64,000 nt of DNA, taken from positions 124,001 through 188,000 of the forward strand of contig JANQOK010000013.1 in the NCBI GenBank assembly GCA_028289645.1, written 5' to 3'. Origin of the DNA: Anderseniella sp. (lineage in GTDB: Bacteria > Pseudomonadota > Alphaproteobacteria > Rhizobiales > Aestuariivirgaceae). A program made the translations under genes and the position numbers. Below are positions 7,766 through 18,342 of the stretch, piece by piece. Under the pieces are notes generated by a model, which was not told the origin of the DNA, did not search any database, and saw only the letters and a program-made list of their open reading frames with translations. Every line of letters begins with the position of its first letter. Positions within the stretch are counted from its first letter, which is position 1.

Positions 7766-9179
7766 TCAGCCTCTATGGACGATCGATGAGGTGATCGGGG
7801 CCACCGGCGGTGGCCTGGAAGGCGACGTTGTGCGACCGCTGAACGGGGTTGCAATCGACAGCCGCGCCATCGATCCGGGAGACATCTTCGTCGCCATCAA
7901 GGGCGAGCGCACCGATGGGCATGAATACGCGGCCAATGCGCTCAAGGCCGGTGCCGGGGTTGCCATCGTGTCGCGGCCGGACGATGCCATGCGGCAGGCG
8001 GGTCCGGTGCTTGTGGTGGATGACGCGCTGGCAGCGCTTGAAGCGCTTGGACGGGCGGCCCGCGCACGAAGCAAGGCACATGTCATCGCTGTCACCGGCT
8101 CAGTCGGCAAGACGACCACCAAGGATGCGCTCAACACAGCGCTTTCCTCATGCGGGGAAACCCATGCTTCGGTATCTTCGTTCAACAATCAGTGGGGCGT
8201 GCCGCTGACCCTGGCCAGGTTTTCGCGAACCGCGCAATTCGGCGTGTTCGAGGTCGGGATGAACCACGCCGGGGAGATAGAAACGCTGATCGACATGGTG
8301 CGCCCGCATACGGCCATCATCACGGCCATTGCAGAAAGCCATCTGGGGCATTTCGAGTCGCTGACCGACATTGCCCGGGCCAAGGCCGAAATCTTTACCG
8401 GTGTCGTCGCCGGCGGTGTGGCGATCATCAATCATGACACCGAGTTTTTTGACTTGCTGCGCGACGCGGCGGGTGAACAGGGCATCGCCGATATTCGCAG
8501 CTTCGGCGAAAAAGCCGGTTCTGACATCGCACTGAAGCGGGTCAACCTGCACGATACATGTTCGTGCGTGACTGCCGATGTCCGGGGTCAGGAAGTCACC
8601 TACAAGCTTGGCGCACCGGGCAGGCATGTGGTTGTCAACTCGCTTGCCGTTCTGGGGGCCTGCGAAGCATCTGGAGCAGACATCGCCAAATGTGCACTGG
8701 CACTGGCGCGCATCAAGCCGCCGTCGGGACGCGGTGTGCGCCATTCACTCAAGGTCGACGGCTTTGAAGTGACTGTTATCGATGAAAGCTACAATGCAAA
8801 TCCCGCATCGATGCGTGCCGCACTTGAAATGCTGGGCGCTTCACAACCGACCGGGCGGGGACGGCGGATTGCCGTTCTTGGCGACATGCTGGAGCTTGGC
8901 GAACATTCCGACCGCCTTCATGGTGAATTGGCCGGACCGGTGCAGGCGGCCGACGTTGATCAGGTGTTTACCTGCGGCCCGGCCATGAACGTGCTGTGGA
9001 ACAAGCTGCCGGCCGCGGCGCGCGGCGCACATGCGCCCTCATCACAGGACCTGATCGCACCGCTGCTTGAAGCCATACAGGCGAACGACATTATCATGGT
9101 TAAGGGCTCGCTGGGATCTCGCATGGCCCCGATTGTCGAGGCTATCACCAAACAATACGGGGGCACACCCGAAGACTGA
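7758..9179 (+). CDS. murF: UDP-MurNAc-tripeptide-D-Ala-D-Ala ligase
   Basis: MurF attaches the D-Ala-D-Ala dipeptide to the UDP-MurNAc-tripeptide. The ATP-binding loop GSVGKTTT lies at about residues 114-121 and the central-domain motif [11 protein letters not shown] is present. The ATG at 7758 (MADQPLW) overlaps the murE stop and is preferred to an in-frame start 21 bases earlier. The product of 473 residues is of normal size. The dipeptide it uses is made by ddl, encoded further along the same operon. Confidence 0.96.
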   Translation: MADQPLWTIDEVIGATGGGLEGDVVRPLNGVAIDSRAIDPGDIFVAIKGERTDGHEYAANALKAGAGVAIVSRPDDAMRQAGPVLVVDDALAALEALGRAARARSKAHVIAVTGSVGKTTTKDALNTALSSCGETHASVSSFNNQWGVPLTLARFSRTAQFGVFEVGMNHAGEIETLIDMVRPHTAIITAIAESHLGHFESLTDIARAKAEIFTGVVAGGVAIINHDTEFFDLLRDAAGEQGIADIRSFGEKAGSDIALKRVNLHDTCSCVTADVRGQEVTYKLGAPGRHVVVNSLAVLGACEASGADIAKCALALARIKPPSGRGVRHSLKVDGFEVTVIDESYNANPASMRAALEMLGASQPTGRGRRIAVLGDMLELGEHSDRLHGELAGPVQAADVDQVFTCGPAMNVLWNKLPAAARGAHAPSSQDLIAPLLEAIQANDIIMVKGSLGSRMAPIVEAITKQYGGTPED

Positions 9180-9199
9180 ACCTTCGGAGAGAAACTGTC

Positions 9200-10288
9200 A
9201 TGTTCTACTATCTATCTCTCGAGCTGAGCGACACGATTTCAGGGTTCAACGTGTTTCGCTACATCACCTTCAGAACCGGTGGCGCGCTGATGACGTCGTT
9301 GTTCCTGGTGTTCATGTTTGGGCCGTGGCTTATCTCCAACCTGCGGGTCAAACAGGGCAGGGGGCAGCCGATCCGGGAAGATGGTCCGGCCCGTCATATC
9401 ATCGAGAAGCAGGGCACGCCCACCATGGGCGGCCTGATGATTCTGGCCGGCATCGTGGTCTCGACACTGCTGTGGGCTGACTTGAATAACCTGTATGTGT
9501 GGTCGGTGCTGTTTGTCACGCTGGGCTTCGGAGCGATCGGGTTTTACGATGACTATCTGAAAGTCACCCGCGCTGCGGTTGGCGGTTTTTCCGGCCGCAT
9601 GCGGCTGGCTCTGGAATTTGTCATCGCTGGGTTTGCAGTCTGGATGTTCACGGTGTTGGGTGACGACAAGCTGTCGAATGCACTGGCGCTGCCGTTCCTT
9701 AAAGACACGCTGATCCAGCTTGGCGCAGTGTTCGTGCTGTTCGGCATGGTGGTGGTCGTAGGCGCCGGCAACGCGGTCAACCTGACCGACGGGCTCGATG
9801 GCCTGGCCATCGTGCCGGTGATGATTGCCGCTGCCAGCTTTGGCGTCATCGTGTACCTCGCCGGCAACGTGAAATTCGCCGATTACCTGCAGATCCACTA
9901 TATCCGTGGTACTGGTGAACTGGCGGTTCTGTGCGGGGCGCTGATTGGCGCCGGGCTGGGTTTTTTATGGTTCAATGCGCCGCCTGCCATGATTTTCATG
10001 GGCGACACCGGATCGCTGTCGCTTGGCGGCACGCTGGGTGCGATTGCGGTGGCGGCCAAGCATGAAATCGTGCTGGCCATCATCGGCGGGCTGTTTGTGC
10101 TGGAAACCGTTTCGGTGATCGTGCAGGTGGCCTCGTTCAAGCTCACCGGCAAGCGGGTGTTCGCGATGGCACCGCTGCATCATCATTTTGAGCAGAAGGG
10201 CTGGAAGGAGCCGACCATCGTGATCCGCTTCTGGATCATTTCGGTGGTGCTGGCGCTGATTGGCCTGGCCACACTGAAACTACGCTAG
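9200..10288 (+). CDS. mraY: Phospho-MurNAc-pentapeptide translocase (lipid I synthase)
   Basis: MraY transfers phospho-MurNAc-pentapeptide to undecaprenyl phosphate on the inner face of the membrane, giving lipid I. The 362-residue, many-spanning protein has the family motifs [17 protein letters not shown] (magnesium/catalytic aspartates), FMGDTGSL and [15 protein letters not shown] lies before the ATG. A 20-base gap separates it from murF. The same lipid carrier depends on a cis-prenyltransferase such as the one encoded at 60211. Confidence 0.97.
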   Translation: MFYYLSLELSDTISGFNVFRYITFRTGGALMTSLFLVFMFGPWLISNLRVKQGRGQPIREDGPARHIIEKQGTPTMGGLMILAGIVVSTLLWADLNNLYVWSVLFVTLGFGAIGFYDDYLKVTRAAVGGFSGRMRLALEFVIAGFAVWMFTVLGDDKLSNALALPFLKDTLIQLGAVFVLFGMVVVVGAGNAVNLTDGLDGLAIVPVMIAAASFGVIVYLAGNVKFADYLQIHYIRGTGELAVLCGALIGAGLGFLWFNAPPAMIFMGDTGSLSLGGTLGAIAVAAKHEIVLAIIGGLFVLETVSVIVQVASFKLTGKRVFAMAPLHHHFEQKGWKEPTIVIRFWIISVVLALIGLATLKLR

Positions 10289-10305
10289 AGGTCAGTTGGC
10301 TTAAG

Positions 10306-11703
10306 ATGACTATCGCAGCGCACAGTTTCAAAGGCAAAACGGTCGGGGTGTTTGGCCTGGGACGCAGCGGTCATGCCACTGTCGATGCCCTGGTGCGCGG
10401 CGGCGCCGAGGTGTTGGCGTGGGATGACGCACCGGCGGCAGCCGACAAGGCCCGGGCAGAGGGCCTGCCGGTGGTCAATCTGCACGGCGTGGATTTTGCC
10501 ACGCTCGACAGTTTTGTGCTGTCTCCGGGTGTGCCGCTCACCCACCCGGAACCGCACTGGAGCGTCAAGAAGGCGCTGGCCTGCGGGGTGGAGATCATCG
10601 GCGACACGGAAATTCTGGCGCGTGAACTGGCCGGCACGGGTGCAAAGCTGGTGGCGATTACAGGCACCAACGGTAAATCCACAACGACGGCGCTGGCCGG
10701 CCATGTCCTGGCATCTGCGGGCCTGGACGTTGCGGTCGGCGGCAATATCGGCACTGCCGCCCTGCTGTTGCCGGCACCGGTTGCGGGCAGGGTTTATGTC
10801 ATCGAGTTGTCGTCTTACCAGATCGACCTGATGCCGTCGCTGAAACCGGATGTGGGGATATTGATGAACCTGACGCCGGATCACCTGGAGCGCCACGGCG
10901 ACATGGAGCACTATGCGGCCGTTAAGGCGCGCATGTTTGCGCTGCAGGATGAAAACGATCTGGCCGGTATATCTCTGGATGATGAGTGGTGCGCCCAAAT
11001 TGCCGCTGCCACAGCCAGGCACACGTCATTGTCGTCGTTCTCCGTGAATGCGGCAGATGCCACTATTACATCCGACGGTGATACGGTCACCGACACTCGT
11101 GACGGCTCATCTGTACCCCTGTCGCAAGCCAGGGCATTGCGCGGCGCCCACAATGCCCAGAACGCCTGCGCGGCCTACATCATCGCGCACCGCATGGGAC
11201 TCGACACCGATCAGATCGAGCAAGGGTTCAACAGCTTTCCCGGGCTTGAGCACCGCATGGAGGAAATCGGTTCAGCCGGCCGTGTGGTGTTCATCAATGA
11301 CAGCAAGGCGACCAATGCCGACGCGGCTGAGAAGGCGTTGTCGAGTTTCGAGCGGATTTACTGGATCGCCGGCGGGCAGACAAAGCAGGGCGGCATCGAC
11401 ACCCTGCAAGCGCACTTCCACCGGATCGCGAAAGCCTATCTGATTGGCCAGGATGCCGCGCTGCTGGCAGATGCGCTTGAGGACCAGGCGCCTTATGTGA
11501 TCTGCGAGACTATGGCAGCCGCGGTGCGCCAGGCGGCGCAGGACGCTGCCACCGATAGCAGCGACGCGGACGAGCTGGCGGTGCTGTTGTCGCCGGCGTG
11601 TGCATCATTTGACCAATATCCCAATTTCGAGGTGCGCGGAGATGACTTTCGCACCTGCGTGCTGGCGCTTGACGGTGTCAGGCAACAAACAAGGGTGGCC
11701 TGA
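10306..11703 (+). CDS. murD: UDP-MurNAc-L-alanine:D-glutamate ligase
   Basis: MurD adds D-Glu to UDP-MurNAc-L-Ala. The N-terminal Rossmann segment (VGVFGLGRSGHA) binds the UDP substrate. The ATP loop GTNGKST is at residues 120-126, followed by LTPDHLERHG and FINDSKATN, the carbamylated-lysine and C-terminal domain motifs. The length of 465 residues is normal. It lies 17 bases after mraY and 3 before ftsW. Confidence 0.97.
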   Translation: MTIAAHSFKGKTVGVFGLGRSGHATVDALVRGGAEVLAWDDAPAAADKARAEGLPVVNLHGVDFATLDSFVLSPGVPLTHPEPHWSVKKALACGVEIIGDTEILARELAGTGAKLVAITGTNGKSTTTALAGHVLASAGLDVAVGGNIGTAALLLPAPVAGRVYVIELSSYQIDLMPSLKPDVGILMNLTPDHLERHGDMEHYAAVKARMFALQDENDLAGISLDDEWCAQIAAATARHTSLSSFSVNAADATITSDGDTVTDTRDGSSVPLSQARALRGAHNAQNACAAYIIAHRMGLDTDQIEQGFNSFPGLEHRMEEIGSAGRVVFINDSKATNADAAEKALSSFERIYWIAGGQTKQGGIDTLQAHFHRIAKAYLIGQDAALLADALEDQAPYVICETMAAAVRQAAQDAATDSSDADELAVLLSPACASFDQYPNFEVRGDDFRTCVLALDGVRQQTRVA

Positions 11704-11706
11704 GAC

Positions 11707-12861
11707 ATGCTGATATCGCGTTCCGACCGTGGATTGATTGCCAACTGGTGGTTCTCCGTCGACAAGGTGTTGCTGGGCTGTGTGCTGGTTCTGATGGCAT
11801 CCGGTGTGTTGTTCTCCATGGCGGCCAGCCCACCGGTCGCGGCACGCCTCGGGCTCGACCACTTTCATTTTTTCACCCGCCAGCTTGTGTTCCTGGCGCC
11901 GGCCGCCGTGGTGCTGGTGCTGACGTCGCTGCTGTCACCGTCGCAGGCGCGCCGGGTTTGCCTGCTGACCTTTTTCGCCGGTCTGGCAGCGATGCTGCTG
12001 GCGATTTTCGTGGGGCCGGAGATCAAGGGCGCGCACCGCTGGCTCGATCTCGGGCCGATAAACGTGCAGCCTTCAGAGTTTGCCAAGCCGGCGTTCGTGG
12101 TTGCTGCGGCCTGGTTCCTGGCAGAGAGCATCCGGCGCCCGGACATGCCGGGCCTGTGGATCTCTTTCGCGATGTTCGCGGGCCTTGCCGGCTTGCTGGT
12201 CAAGCAACCTGACTTTGGCCAACTGGTCCTGCTATCGGCCGTGTTTGCGGTGCTGCTGCTCGTTTACGGGATATCGTGGATCTGGATATTCGGCCTTGCC
12301 GGACTGGCCGGCGGGGGCGCGGTTGTCGCCTATCTTTCGTTTCCCCACGTAGCATCGCGGGTCAACCGGTTCCTTGATCCTGAAAAGCATGACACGTTCC
12401 AGGTCGATGCGGCCACCCAGGCATTCAACAATGGCGGCCTGATGGGCACCGGCCCGGGAGGCGGCAGCGCAAAGCACATACTGCCCGATGCCCATACGGA
12501 CTTCATTCCAGCCGTCATCGGCGAGGAGTTCGGTTTTATTGCAAGTGCCATCCTGATTCTGGTTATTGGCTTTATCGTGTTGCGGGTGCTGCTGCGGGCG
12601 ATGCGGGTCACCGATCCGTTTACCGTGTTGTCGCTGACCGGACTGGTCAGCCTGTACGGTTTTCAGTCGTTCATCAATCTGGGCGTAAACCTGACGCTGC
12701 TGCCGGCCAAGGGAATGACGTTGCCGTTCATCTCGTATGGCGGTTCATCGCTGATTGCGATGGCGTTCTCCATGGGGTTATTGTTGGCGTTCTCGCGTGT
12801 GCGGGTGCGCAGCAGTGCATTTCGTTCTCAAGTGGGCGGCATGGTTCCAAAGGCAGCCTAA
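11707..12861 (+). CDS. ftsW: Septal peptidoglycan glycosyltransferase FtsW (SEDS)
   Basis: A SEDS-family polytopic membrane protein that polymerises lipid II at the septum with FtsI. The 384-residue product has about ten hydrophobic segments. It carries the family signatures GAHRWLDLGPINVQPSEFAK, ending in the conserved SEFAK block, and FISYGGSS near the C-terminus. It begins three bases after murD and ends five before murG. Confidence 0.96.
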   Translation: MLISRSDRGLIANWWFSVDKVLLGCVLVLMASGVLFSMAASPPVAARLGLDHFHFFTRQLVFLAPAAVVLVLTSLLSPSQARRVCLLTFFAGLAAMLLAIFVGPEIKGAHRWLDLGPINVQPSEFAKPAFVVAAAWFLAESIRRPDMPGLWISFAMFAGLAGLLVKQPDFGQLVLLSAVFAVLLLVYGISWIWIFGLAGLAGGGAVVAYLSFPHVASRVNRFLDPEKHDTFQVDAATQAFNNGGLMGTGPGGGSAKHILPDAHTDFIPAVIGEEFGFIASAILILVIGFIVLRVLLRAMRVTDPFTVLSLTGLVSLYGFQSFINLGVNLTLLPAKGMTLPFISYGGSSLIAMAFSMGLLLAFSRVRVRSSAFRSQVGGMVPKAA

Positions 12862-12866
12862 GCGTC

Positions 12867-14021
12867 ATGAATGTGTCCCAGATAGCCAATGCTGACGTCA
12901 GCAAGACAATTGTTCTGGCGTCGGGCGGCACCGGTGGTCATCTGTTTCCGGCGCAGGCGCTGGCGTCCGTGCTTGAGGCGCGCGGCTGGAAGGTTCACCT
13001 GTTCACCGACAAGCGCGGACTGGAATGGCAGGACCGGTTTCGCGAAGGTTCGGTGCAGGAAATTGCATCGTCGACGTTGACATTCGGCAAACCCTGGCTG
13101 CTGCCGGGCCAAGCCTCGGAACTGATCACAGGCTTTCGGCAGTGCATCGACCAGTTCAAGTCACTGACGCCACGGGTTGTAGTCGGCTTCGGCGGCTATC
13201 CCTCACTGCCCGTGATGATGGCGGCGCGCTATGCCGGCATTTCGTCCATGGTGCATGAGCAGAATGCGGTGGCTGGACGGGCCAACCGGATTGCGGCGGG
13301 GCTGGGCAATGCCAGAATAATCGCGTCATCGTTCGAGCCGCTTTACGGGTTTTCGGACAGCCAGATGGCACGAGTCAGGCTGACCGGTAATCCGGTGCGC
13401 AAACAGGTCATTGATGCGGCATGTCCTTACGATCCGTCGCGCGCTGATGAACCGTTCAACCTGCTGGTGTTTGGCGGCAGCCAGGGGGCGCAGTTCTTTT
13501 CAGATTTCATGCCCAAAATGATTGCCGAGCTGCCGAAAGCCGTGCTCAAGACATTGCGGGTTGCCCAGCAGTGCCGGCCGGAAGATATTGACCGGGTGCG
13601 CCAAGCCTACGAGGCGGCGGGCATAACCGCCTTGTGCAAGAGCTTTTTTGAGGACATGCCTGAACTGATTGCGCGCTCGCATCTGGTGATTTGCCGGTCG
13701 GGTGCATCCAGCGTTGCGGAACTGGGCGTGATTGGCAGGCCGGCGATTTACGTGCCGCTGCCGCATTCCCTTGACAACGACCAGTTGCGCAATGCCCAGA
13801 GCATGGAAAAAGCCGGTGGCGGCTGGGTCATGCTGCAGAATGAAATGACGCCGCAGGAGACGGCTGCGGTGTTTACACGCTTGCGTTTCGACGAGGCTGA
13901 CCTTACCAGAACCGCATTGGCCGCGTCAGCGCACGGCCGACCCAATGCTGCCGAGTTGCTGGCAGACCAGGTCGAGGAGCTGGCGCGCGAAGCACAGTCA
14001 GAGGATACCGCACCGGAATGA
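12867..14021 (+). CDS. murG: Undecaprenyl-PP-MurNAc-pentapeptide GlcNAc transferase
   Basis: MurG, a GT-B (GT28) glycosyltransferase on the inner membrane face, makes lipid II from lipid I. The N-terminal glycine-rich loop [11 protein letters not shown] (about residues 18-28), [18 protein letters not shown], and the C-terminal GGSQGA and [11 protein letters not shown] motifs are present. The length of 384 residues is normal. Its stop overlaps the murC start in ATGA. Confidence 0.97.
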   Translation: MNVSQIANADVSKTIVLASGGTGGHLFPAQALASVLEARGWKVHLFTDKRGLEWQDRFREGSVQEIASSTLTFGKPWLLPGQASELITGFRQCIDQFKSLTPRVVVGFGGYPSLPVMMAARYAGISSMVHEQNAVAGRANRIAAGLGNARIIASSFEPLYGFSDSQMARVRLTGNPVRKQVIDAACPYDPSRADEPFNLLVFGGSQGAQFFSDFMPKMIAELPKAVLKTLRVAQQCRPEDIDRVRQAYEAAGITALCKSFFEDMPELIARSHLVICRSGASSVAELGVIGRPAIYVPLPHSLDNDQLRNAQSMEKAGGGWVMLQNEMTPQETAAVFTRLRFDEADLTRTALAASAHGRPNAAELLADQVEELAREAQSEDTAPE

Positions 14022-15436
14022 AGTTGACGCAGGATATCGGGCCTATCCACTTTGTGGGTATTGGCGGGATCGGCATGAGCGGCATTGCCGAAGTGATGGC
14101 GACACTGGGCTACACTGTGCAGGGCTCGGACATGGCCGACAACTACAATGTCGCCCGCCTGCGCAAGGCAGGCGTCACTGTTCACATCGGCCACCAGCCT
14201 GAGAACCTGGGTGACGCCCAAGTTGTAGTCACCTCAACCGCGGTAAAGCAGGACAATCCCGAGGTGATGGAGGCGCGGGCCCGGTTTCTGCCGCTGGTGA
14301 GGCGGGCGGAAATGCTGGCTGAACTGATGCGGTTCAAGTCGTGTGTCGCCGTTGGCGGCACCCACGGCAAAACCACGACCACGTCGCTGGTGTCGGCTCT
14401 TCTGGATGCCGGCGGCATCGACCCGACGGTCATCAATGGCGGCATTATCAACGCCTACGGCACCAATGCCAGGCTGGGCAACGGCGACTGGATGGTTGTG
14501 GAGGCGGATGAGTCCGATGGAACATTCGTCAAGCTGCCGGCCGATGTGACCATCGTCACCAATATGGATCCGGAGCACCTGGATCACTATGGCACCTTCG
14601 ACAAGGCCAAAGAGGCTTATCGCACATTCGTGGAGAACATACCGTTTTACGGGTTTGCGGTGATGTGCATGGATCACCCGGAAGTACAGTCGCTGATTGC
14701 CCAGGTAACCGACCGCCGCGTGTTCACCTATGGCAAGAGTGCTCAGGCCGACTATCGCCTGACGGACGTAATTTATTCCGGCGGCAAGAGCCATTTTTCA
14801 GTGGTCATCAATGACCGCCGCACCGGTGAAAGCCGCACGCTGGACAATGTGACGCTGGCGATGCCGGGCGAGCACAACCTGCTCAACTCAACCGCTGCCA
14901 TTGCCGTCGCGGCCAACCTGGGCGTCAGTGACGAGGCGATCCGCAAGGGCCTGGCGGAATTTGCCGGCGTCAAACGCCGCTTTACCCTTACCGGTTCATG
15001 CAACGGCATAGATGTTTACGACGACTACGGCCATCATCCGGTGGAGATAACAGCAGTGTTGAAGGCGGCGCGCGGTGTCACGGACAAGCGGGTTATTGCA
15101 ATCATGCAACCGCACCGCTACACGCGGCTGGAGAGCCTGTTTGACGAATTCAGCTCGTGTTTCAACGACGCAGACCAGGTGGTGCTGGCGCCTGTTTACG
15201 AGGCCGGAGAGGCGCCCATAGAAGGTTTCGATCACATGACGCTGGCGGATGGTTTGCGGGCTCGCGGCCACAGGAGCGTGTCGACAATTTCACACCACAG
15301 CGAACTTGCCCCGCTGATCCATGAAAACGCTGAAAGCGGCGATGTCGTCATCTGTCTTGGCGCCGGCAACATTACGCAGTGGGCCTACTCGTTGCCGGAA
15401 GAGCTTGAAGCCCTGGCAAAACGGAGCGGCAGTTGA
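14018..15436 (+). CDS. murC: UDP-MurNAc:L-alanine ligase
   Basis: MurC adds the first amino acid to UDP-MurNAc. It has the N-terminal [12 protein letters not shown] loop (about residues 14-25), the ATP loop GGTHGKTTT (113-121), DPEHLDHYG and DDYGHHP. The length of 472 residues is normal. It overlaps murG by four bases and its TGA overlaps the murB ATG by one base. Confidence 0.97.
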   Translation: MKLTQDIGPIHFVGIGGIGMSGIAEVMATLGYTVQGSDMADNYNVARLRKAGVTVHIGHQPENLGDAQVVVTSTAVKQDNPEVMEARARFLPLVRRAEMLAELMRFKSCVAVGGTHGKTTTTSLVSALLDAGGIDPTVINGGIINAYGTNARLGNGDWMVVEADESDGTFVKLPADVTIVTNMDPEHLDHYGTFDKAKEAYRTFVENIPFYGFAVMCMDHPEVQSLIAQVTDRRVFTYGKSAQADYRLTDVIYSGGKSHFSVVINDRRTGESRTLDNVTLAMPGEHNLLNSTAAIAVAANLGVSDEAIRKGLAEFAGVKRRFTLTGSCNGIDVYDDYGHHPVEITAVLKAARGVTDKRVIAIMQPHRYTRLESLFDEFSSCFNDADQVVLAPVYEAGEAPIEGFDHMTLADGLRARGHRSVSTISHHSELAPLIHENAESGDVVICLGAGNITQWAYSLPEELEALAKRSGS

Positions 15437-16353
15437 TGACCACGCCAGGCGTGCAGCTGGCGCGCAGACTGCCAGCTGTGCGCGGCCGTATCGAACTGGA
15501 CAAGCCACTGGCAGAGTTCACCTGGTTTCGCGTCGGTGGTCCGGCGGATGTGCTGTACTCGCCGGCTGATGAAGAGGATCTTGCCGGATTTCTGGCTGCG
15601 CTGGATGACGACATACCCGTACAGGTGATCGGGGTCGGCTCCAACCTTCTGGTGCGTGACGGCGGCATTCCCGGTGTGGTTATCAGGCTGGGACGCGGTT
15701 TTGGCCAGATGGCCGTCGAAGACGGCTTTCGTGTCCGTTCAGGCACGTCGGTTCCCGATGTCCGGCTGGCACAGTTTGCCCTGCAACAGGGTATTACTTT
15801 GTTAACCTTTCTGAGAGGTATACCGGGCACAATCGGCGGCGCGTTGAGGATGAACGCGGGAGCGCACGGCGGCGAGACCCGCGACATTCTGGTGGAAGCG
15901 CGTGGGATTGATCGCAAGGGGACGCTTCATATCATGTCAAATGAAGACATGGGCTATGGCTATCGCAGCTCGACGGCGCCGGCTGACATGATTTTCACGT
16001 CGGCGCTGTTTCAGGGCGCGTCAGGGGATCGCGATGAGATCAAGGCCCATATGGATGAAATTACCGCGGCACGTGAAGCAAGCCAGCCGATCCGCTCGCG
16101 CACCGGCGGGTCAACCTTCAAGAATCCCGAAGGCAGGAAATCATGGCAGCTCATCGATGCGGCTGGCATGCGCGGCTTTGCAATTGGTCCGGCCAGGGTG
16201 TCCGAGATGCACTGCAACTTTCTGATCAATGAAGGCGGCGCCACTGCTGCCCAGATTGAACAGCTCGGAGAAACTGTGCGGGCACGCGTAAAGGAGAATT
16301 CCGGTGTCGATCTGCACTGGGAGATCAGGCGTGTCGGTGTCGAGGCGCGCTGA
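15436..16353 (+). CDS. murB: UDP-N-acetylenolpyruvoylglucosamine reductase
   Basis: MurB reduces enolpyruvyl-UDP-GlcNAc to UDP-MurNAc using FAD and NADPH. FAD-binding signatures are WFRVGGPAD and VIGVGSNLLVRDGGIPGVV; the catalytic region is RTGGSTFKNP. The length of 305 residues and the short FAD domain fit the type II form common outside enterobacteria. The ATG at 15436 shares a base with the murC stop and is preferred over the TTG one codon earlier. A 107-base gap before ddl holds no recognisable gene. Confidence 0.96.
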   Translation: MTTPGVQLARRLPAVRGRIELDKPLAEFTWFRVGGPADVLYSPADEEDLAGFLAALDDDIPVQVIGVGSNLLVRDGGIPGVVIRLGRGFGQMAVEDGFRVRSGTSVPDVRLAQFALQQGITLLTFLRGIPGTIGGALRMNAGAHGGETRDILVEARGIDRKGTLHIMSNEDMGYGYRSSTAPADMIFTSALFQGASGDRDEIKAHMDEITAAREASQPIRSRTGGSTFKNPEGRKSWQLIDAAGMRGFAIGPARVSEMHCNFLINEGGATAAQIEQLGETVRARVKENSGVDLHWEIRRVGVEAR

Positions 16354-16460
16354 GGTTTCGCAAGCGAGCAGGTGATGGTTGTTGCTGCCAGGAACGACCT
16401 GAACGAGGCAAACACGCCTGAGCAATTGTGATCGATGGATGGTCTTGAAAAGGTTGAGTA

Positions 16461-17399
16461 ATGCAACAGCGCGACCCTGATACTACGCATGTCGCCATGC
16501 TCATGGGCGGCTGGTCGAACGAGCGGGAGGTGTCACTGAGTTCGGGCAAGGCCTGCACCAAGGGCCTTGAGGATGTGGGGTACAAGGTTACCCAGATAGA
16601 TGTTCAGCCTGATATCATCGATCAGTTGCGCGATCTGAAACCGGACGTGGCCTTCAACGCACTGCACGGCAAATGGGGTGAGGATGGTCACATTCAGGCT
16701 GTCCTCGAGACCATGAAAATTCCCTATACCCATTCGGGGGTGCTGGCGTCTGCGCTGGCGATGGACAAGCATCTGTGCAAATCCGCGGTTGCCCGGGCCA
16801 AGGTGCCGGTCGTCGAGCACAGGGTTGTTGCGCTCAGCGAGGCAATTGATGATGAGATTCTGCCCGAGCCGTACGTTGTCAAGCCTGTGGCAGATGGATC
16901 CAGTGTCGGCGTCCATATTGTGGACAAGGGCAAAACCGCGCTGGCCTCGATGATTAACGAGGAAGGCTTTGATCCCGCAAGCCAGGTCATGGTGGAACGC
17001 TACGTCCCCGGTCGGGAGCTGACCTGTGCGGTGATGGGAAACGTGGCGCTGGGAGTTACCGAAGTCGTCTCGGCAGACGGGTTCTACGACTATACGGCCA
17101 AGTACAAGCCGGGTGGTTCTGAGCATATCCTGCCTGCCGACCTTACCCACATGGTTTACCACCGGGTGCAGAAATATGCACTTGCTGCCCATACCGAGCT
17201 CGGTTGCAAGGGCGTGAGCCGTTCGGACTTTCGCTACAATGACACCGAAGGCACCGACGGTGAACTGATCTTCATGGAAATCAACACTCAGCCGGGTATG
17301 ACCGCAACGTCGCTGGTGCCGGAGATGGCCGCTCATGCAGGCCATGATTTTTCTGAACTGCTGACCTGGATGATCAACGATGCAGGACTGGAGCGCTAG
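16461..17399 (+). CDS. ddl: D-alanine-D-alanine ligase
   Basis: Ddl joins two D-alanines for the MurF step. This ATP-grasp enzyme of 312 residues shows GGWSNEREVSLSSG, the LHGKWGEDG loop, KPVADGSSVGV, the substrate loop YDYTAKYKPGG, and the metal-binding MEINTQPGMT. The start follows AAAAGGTTGAGT. It is five bases before ftsQ and completes the cytoplasmic Mur pathway within the operon. Confidence 0.96.
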   Translation: MQQRDPDTTHVAMLMGGWSNEREVSLSSGKACTKGLEDVGYKVTQIDVQPDIIDQLRDLKPDVAFNALHGKWGEDGHIQAVLETMKIPYTHSGVLASALAMDKHLCKSAVARAKVPVVEHRVVALSEAIDDEILPEPYVVKPVADGSSVGVHIVDKGKTALASMINEEGFDPASQVMVERYVPGRELTCAVMGNVALGVTEVVSADGFYDYTAKYKPGGSEHILPADLTHMVYHRVQKYALAAHTELGCKGVSRSDFRYNDTEGTDGELIFMEINTQPGMTATSLVPEMAAHAGHDFSELLTWMINDAGLER

Positions 17400-17404
17400 A
17401 GACC

Positions 17405-18283
17405 ATGTCTGTTGTCCGGAAATACCGCAAGTTTCGCCAGGCGCCTTTCTGGTCTGTGGTGTCAGACCTGCTGCGGACAGGTGAGCGGATTTGCAATCGC
17501 CGCACCACGGGGGTGCTGGTGCGGTCGAGTGCCGTGGGCATGCTGGGCCTGGTCACCGGGTACGGGCTGCTGGCGGGAGATCACCTGACGGATCCGTCCA
17601 GCGGTGCACGGGGCCTGCCTGCGCAGGTGTCGTCCTATTTCGGTTATGCCGCCGAGCAAATACGCATTTCCGGCCTCAAACGCATGGGCGGGGCAAGCGT
17701 GCTCAAGGCCATCGGCATAAAGCCGGGCGGATCGCTGGTAGGGTTTGATGCCAACAATGCGCGGTCCATCCTGCTCAATCTTGATTGGGTGCGGGAAGCC
17801 AGCGTGCGGGTCCTGCCTCCCAACCGGCTGGAGATCGACATCAGTGAACGCGAGCCGTTCGCGGTCTGGCAGCGCGACGGCAATTACTATGTGATCGACC
17901 GCGAAGGCGCGGCGATTGCCAGCTTCGAGGCGTCCCGGTTCCCGCACCTGATGCTGGTGTCGGGCGAGGGGGCACAGGAAACCGTTTCGCAACTTGTTAA
18001 CCAACTTGAAGCATGGCCTGGGCTACAGTCGAAGATCAAGGCTGCGGCACGGGTGGGGAAACGCCGGTGGACCTTGTATTTTGCCGGCGGACGGCAGGCT
18101 CTGCTTCCTGAACAGGAAGTTGAGCAGGCGCTGGCGAATTTGACGGACCTGGAGGAGCGCTTTGGCGTTCTGACATCCGGGATAGAGCAGGTGGACCTTC
18201 GGCTCGCCGGTTCAGTGGTAATGGTTCCGTTTGAAGGCGCCGGGGCGGACGCGGATCGCACTGTCGCTTCGCATGAGCGCTAG
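17405..18283 (+). CDS. ftsQ: Cell division protein FtsQ
   Basis: A bitopic inner-membrane divisome protein that bridges early and late division proteins. A basic cytoplasmic N-terminus is followed by a membrane segment at about residues 40-60 (AVGMLGLVTGYGLL). A POTRA domain follows (ISGLKRMGGASVLKAIGIKPG), then the FtsQ/DivIB domain (VREASVRVLPPNRLEIDISE, and the C-terminal VDLRLAGSVVM). The 292-residue length and the position between ddl and ftsA support the call. Confidence 0.95.
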   Translation: MSVVRKYRKFRQAPFWSVVSDLLRTGERICNRRTTGVLVRSSAVGMLGLVTGYGLLAGDHLTDPSSGARGLPAQVSSYFGYAAEQIRISGLKRMGGASVLKAIGIKPGGSLVGFDANNARSILLNLDWVREASVRVLPPNRLEIDISEREPFAVWQRDGNYYVIDREGAAIASFEASRFPHLMLVSGEGAQETVSQLVNQLEAWPGLQSKIKAAARVGKRRWTLYFAGGRQALLPEQEVEQALANLTDLEERFGVLTSGIEQVDLRLAGSVVMVPFEGAGADADRTVASHER

Positions 18284-18342
18284 GCCGGACTGCCGGCTAC
18301 GGTGCCGGGTTTGTGGTTTGTTTGAGCAGGTTTTTGAGTTTC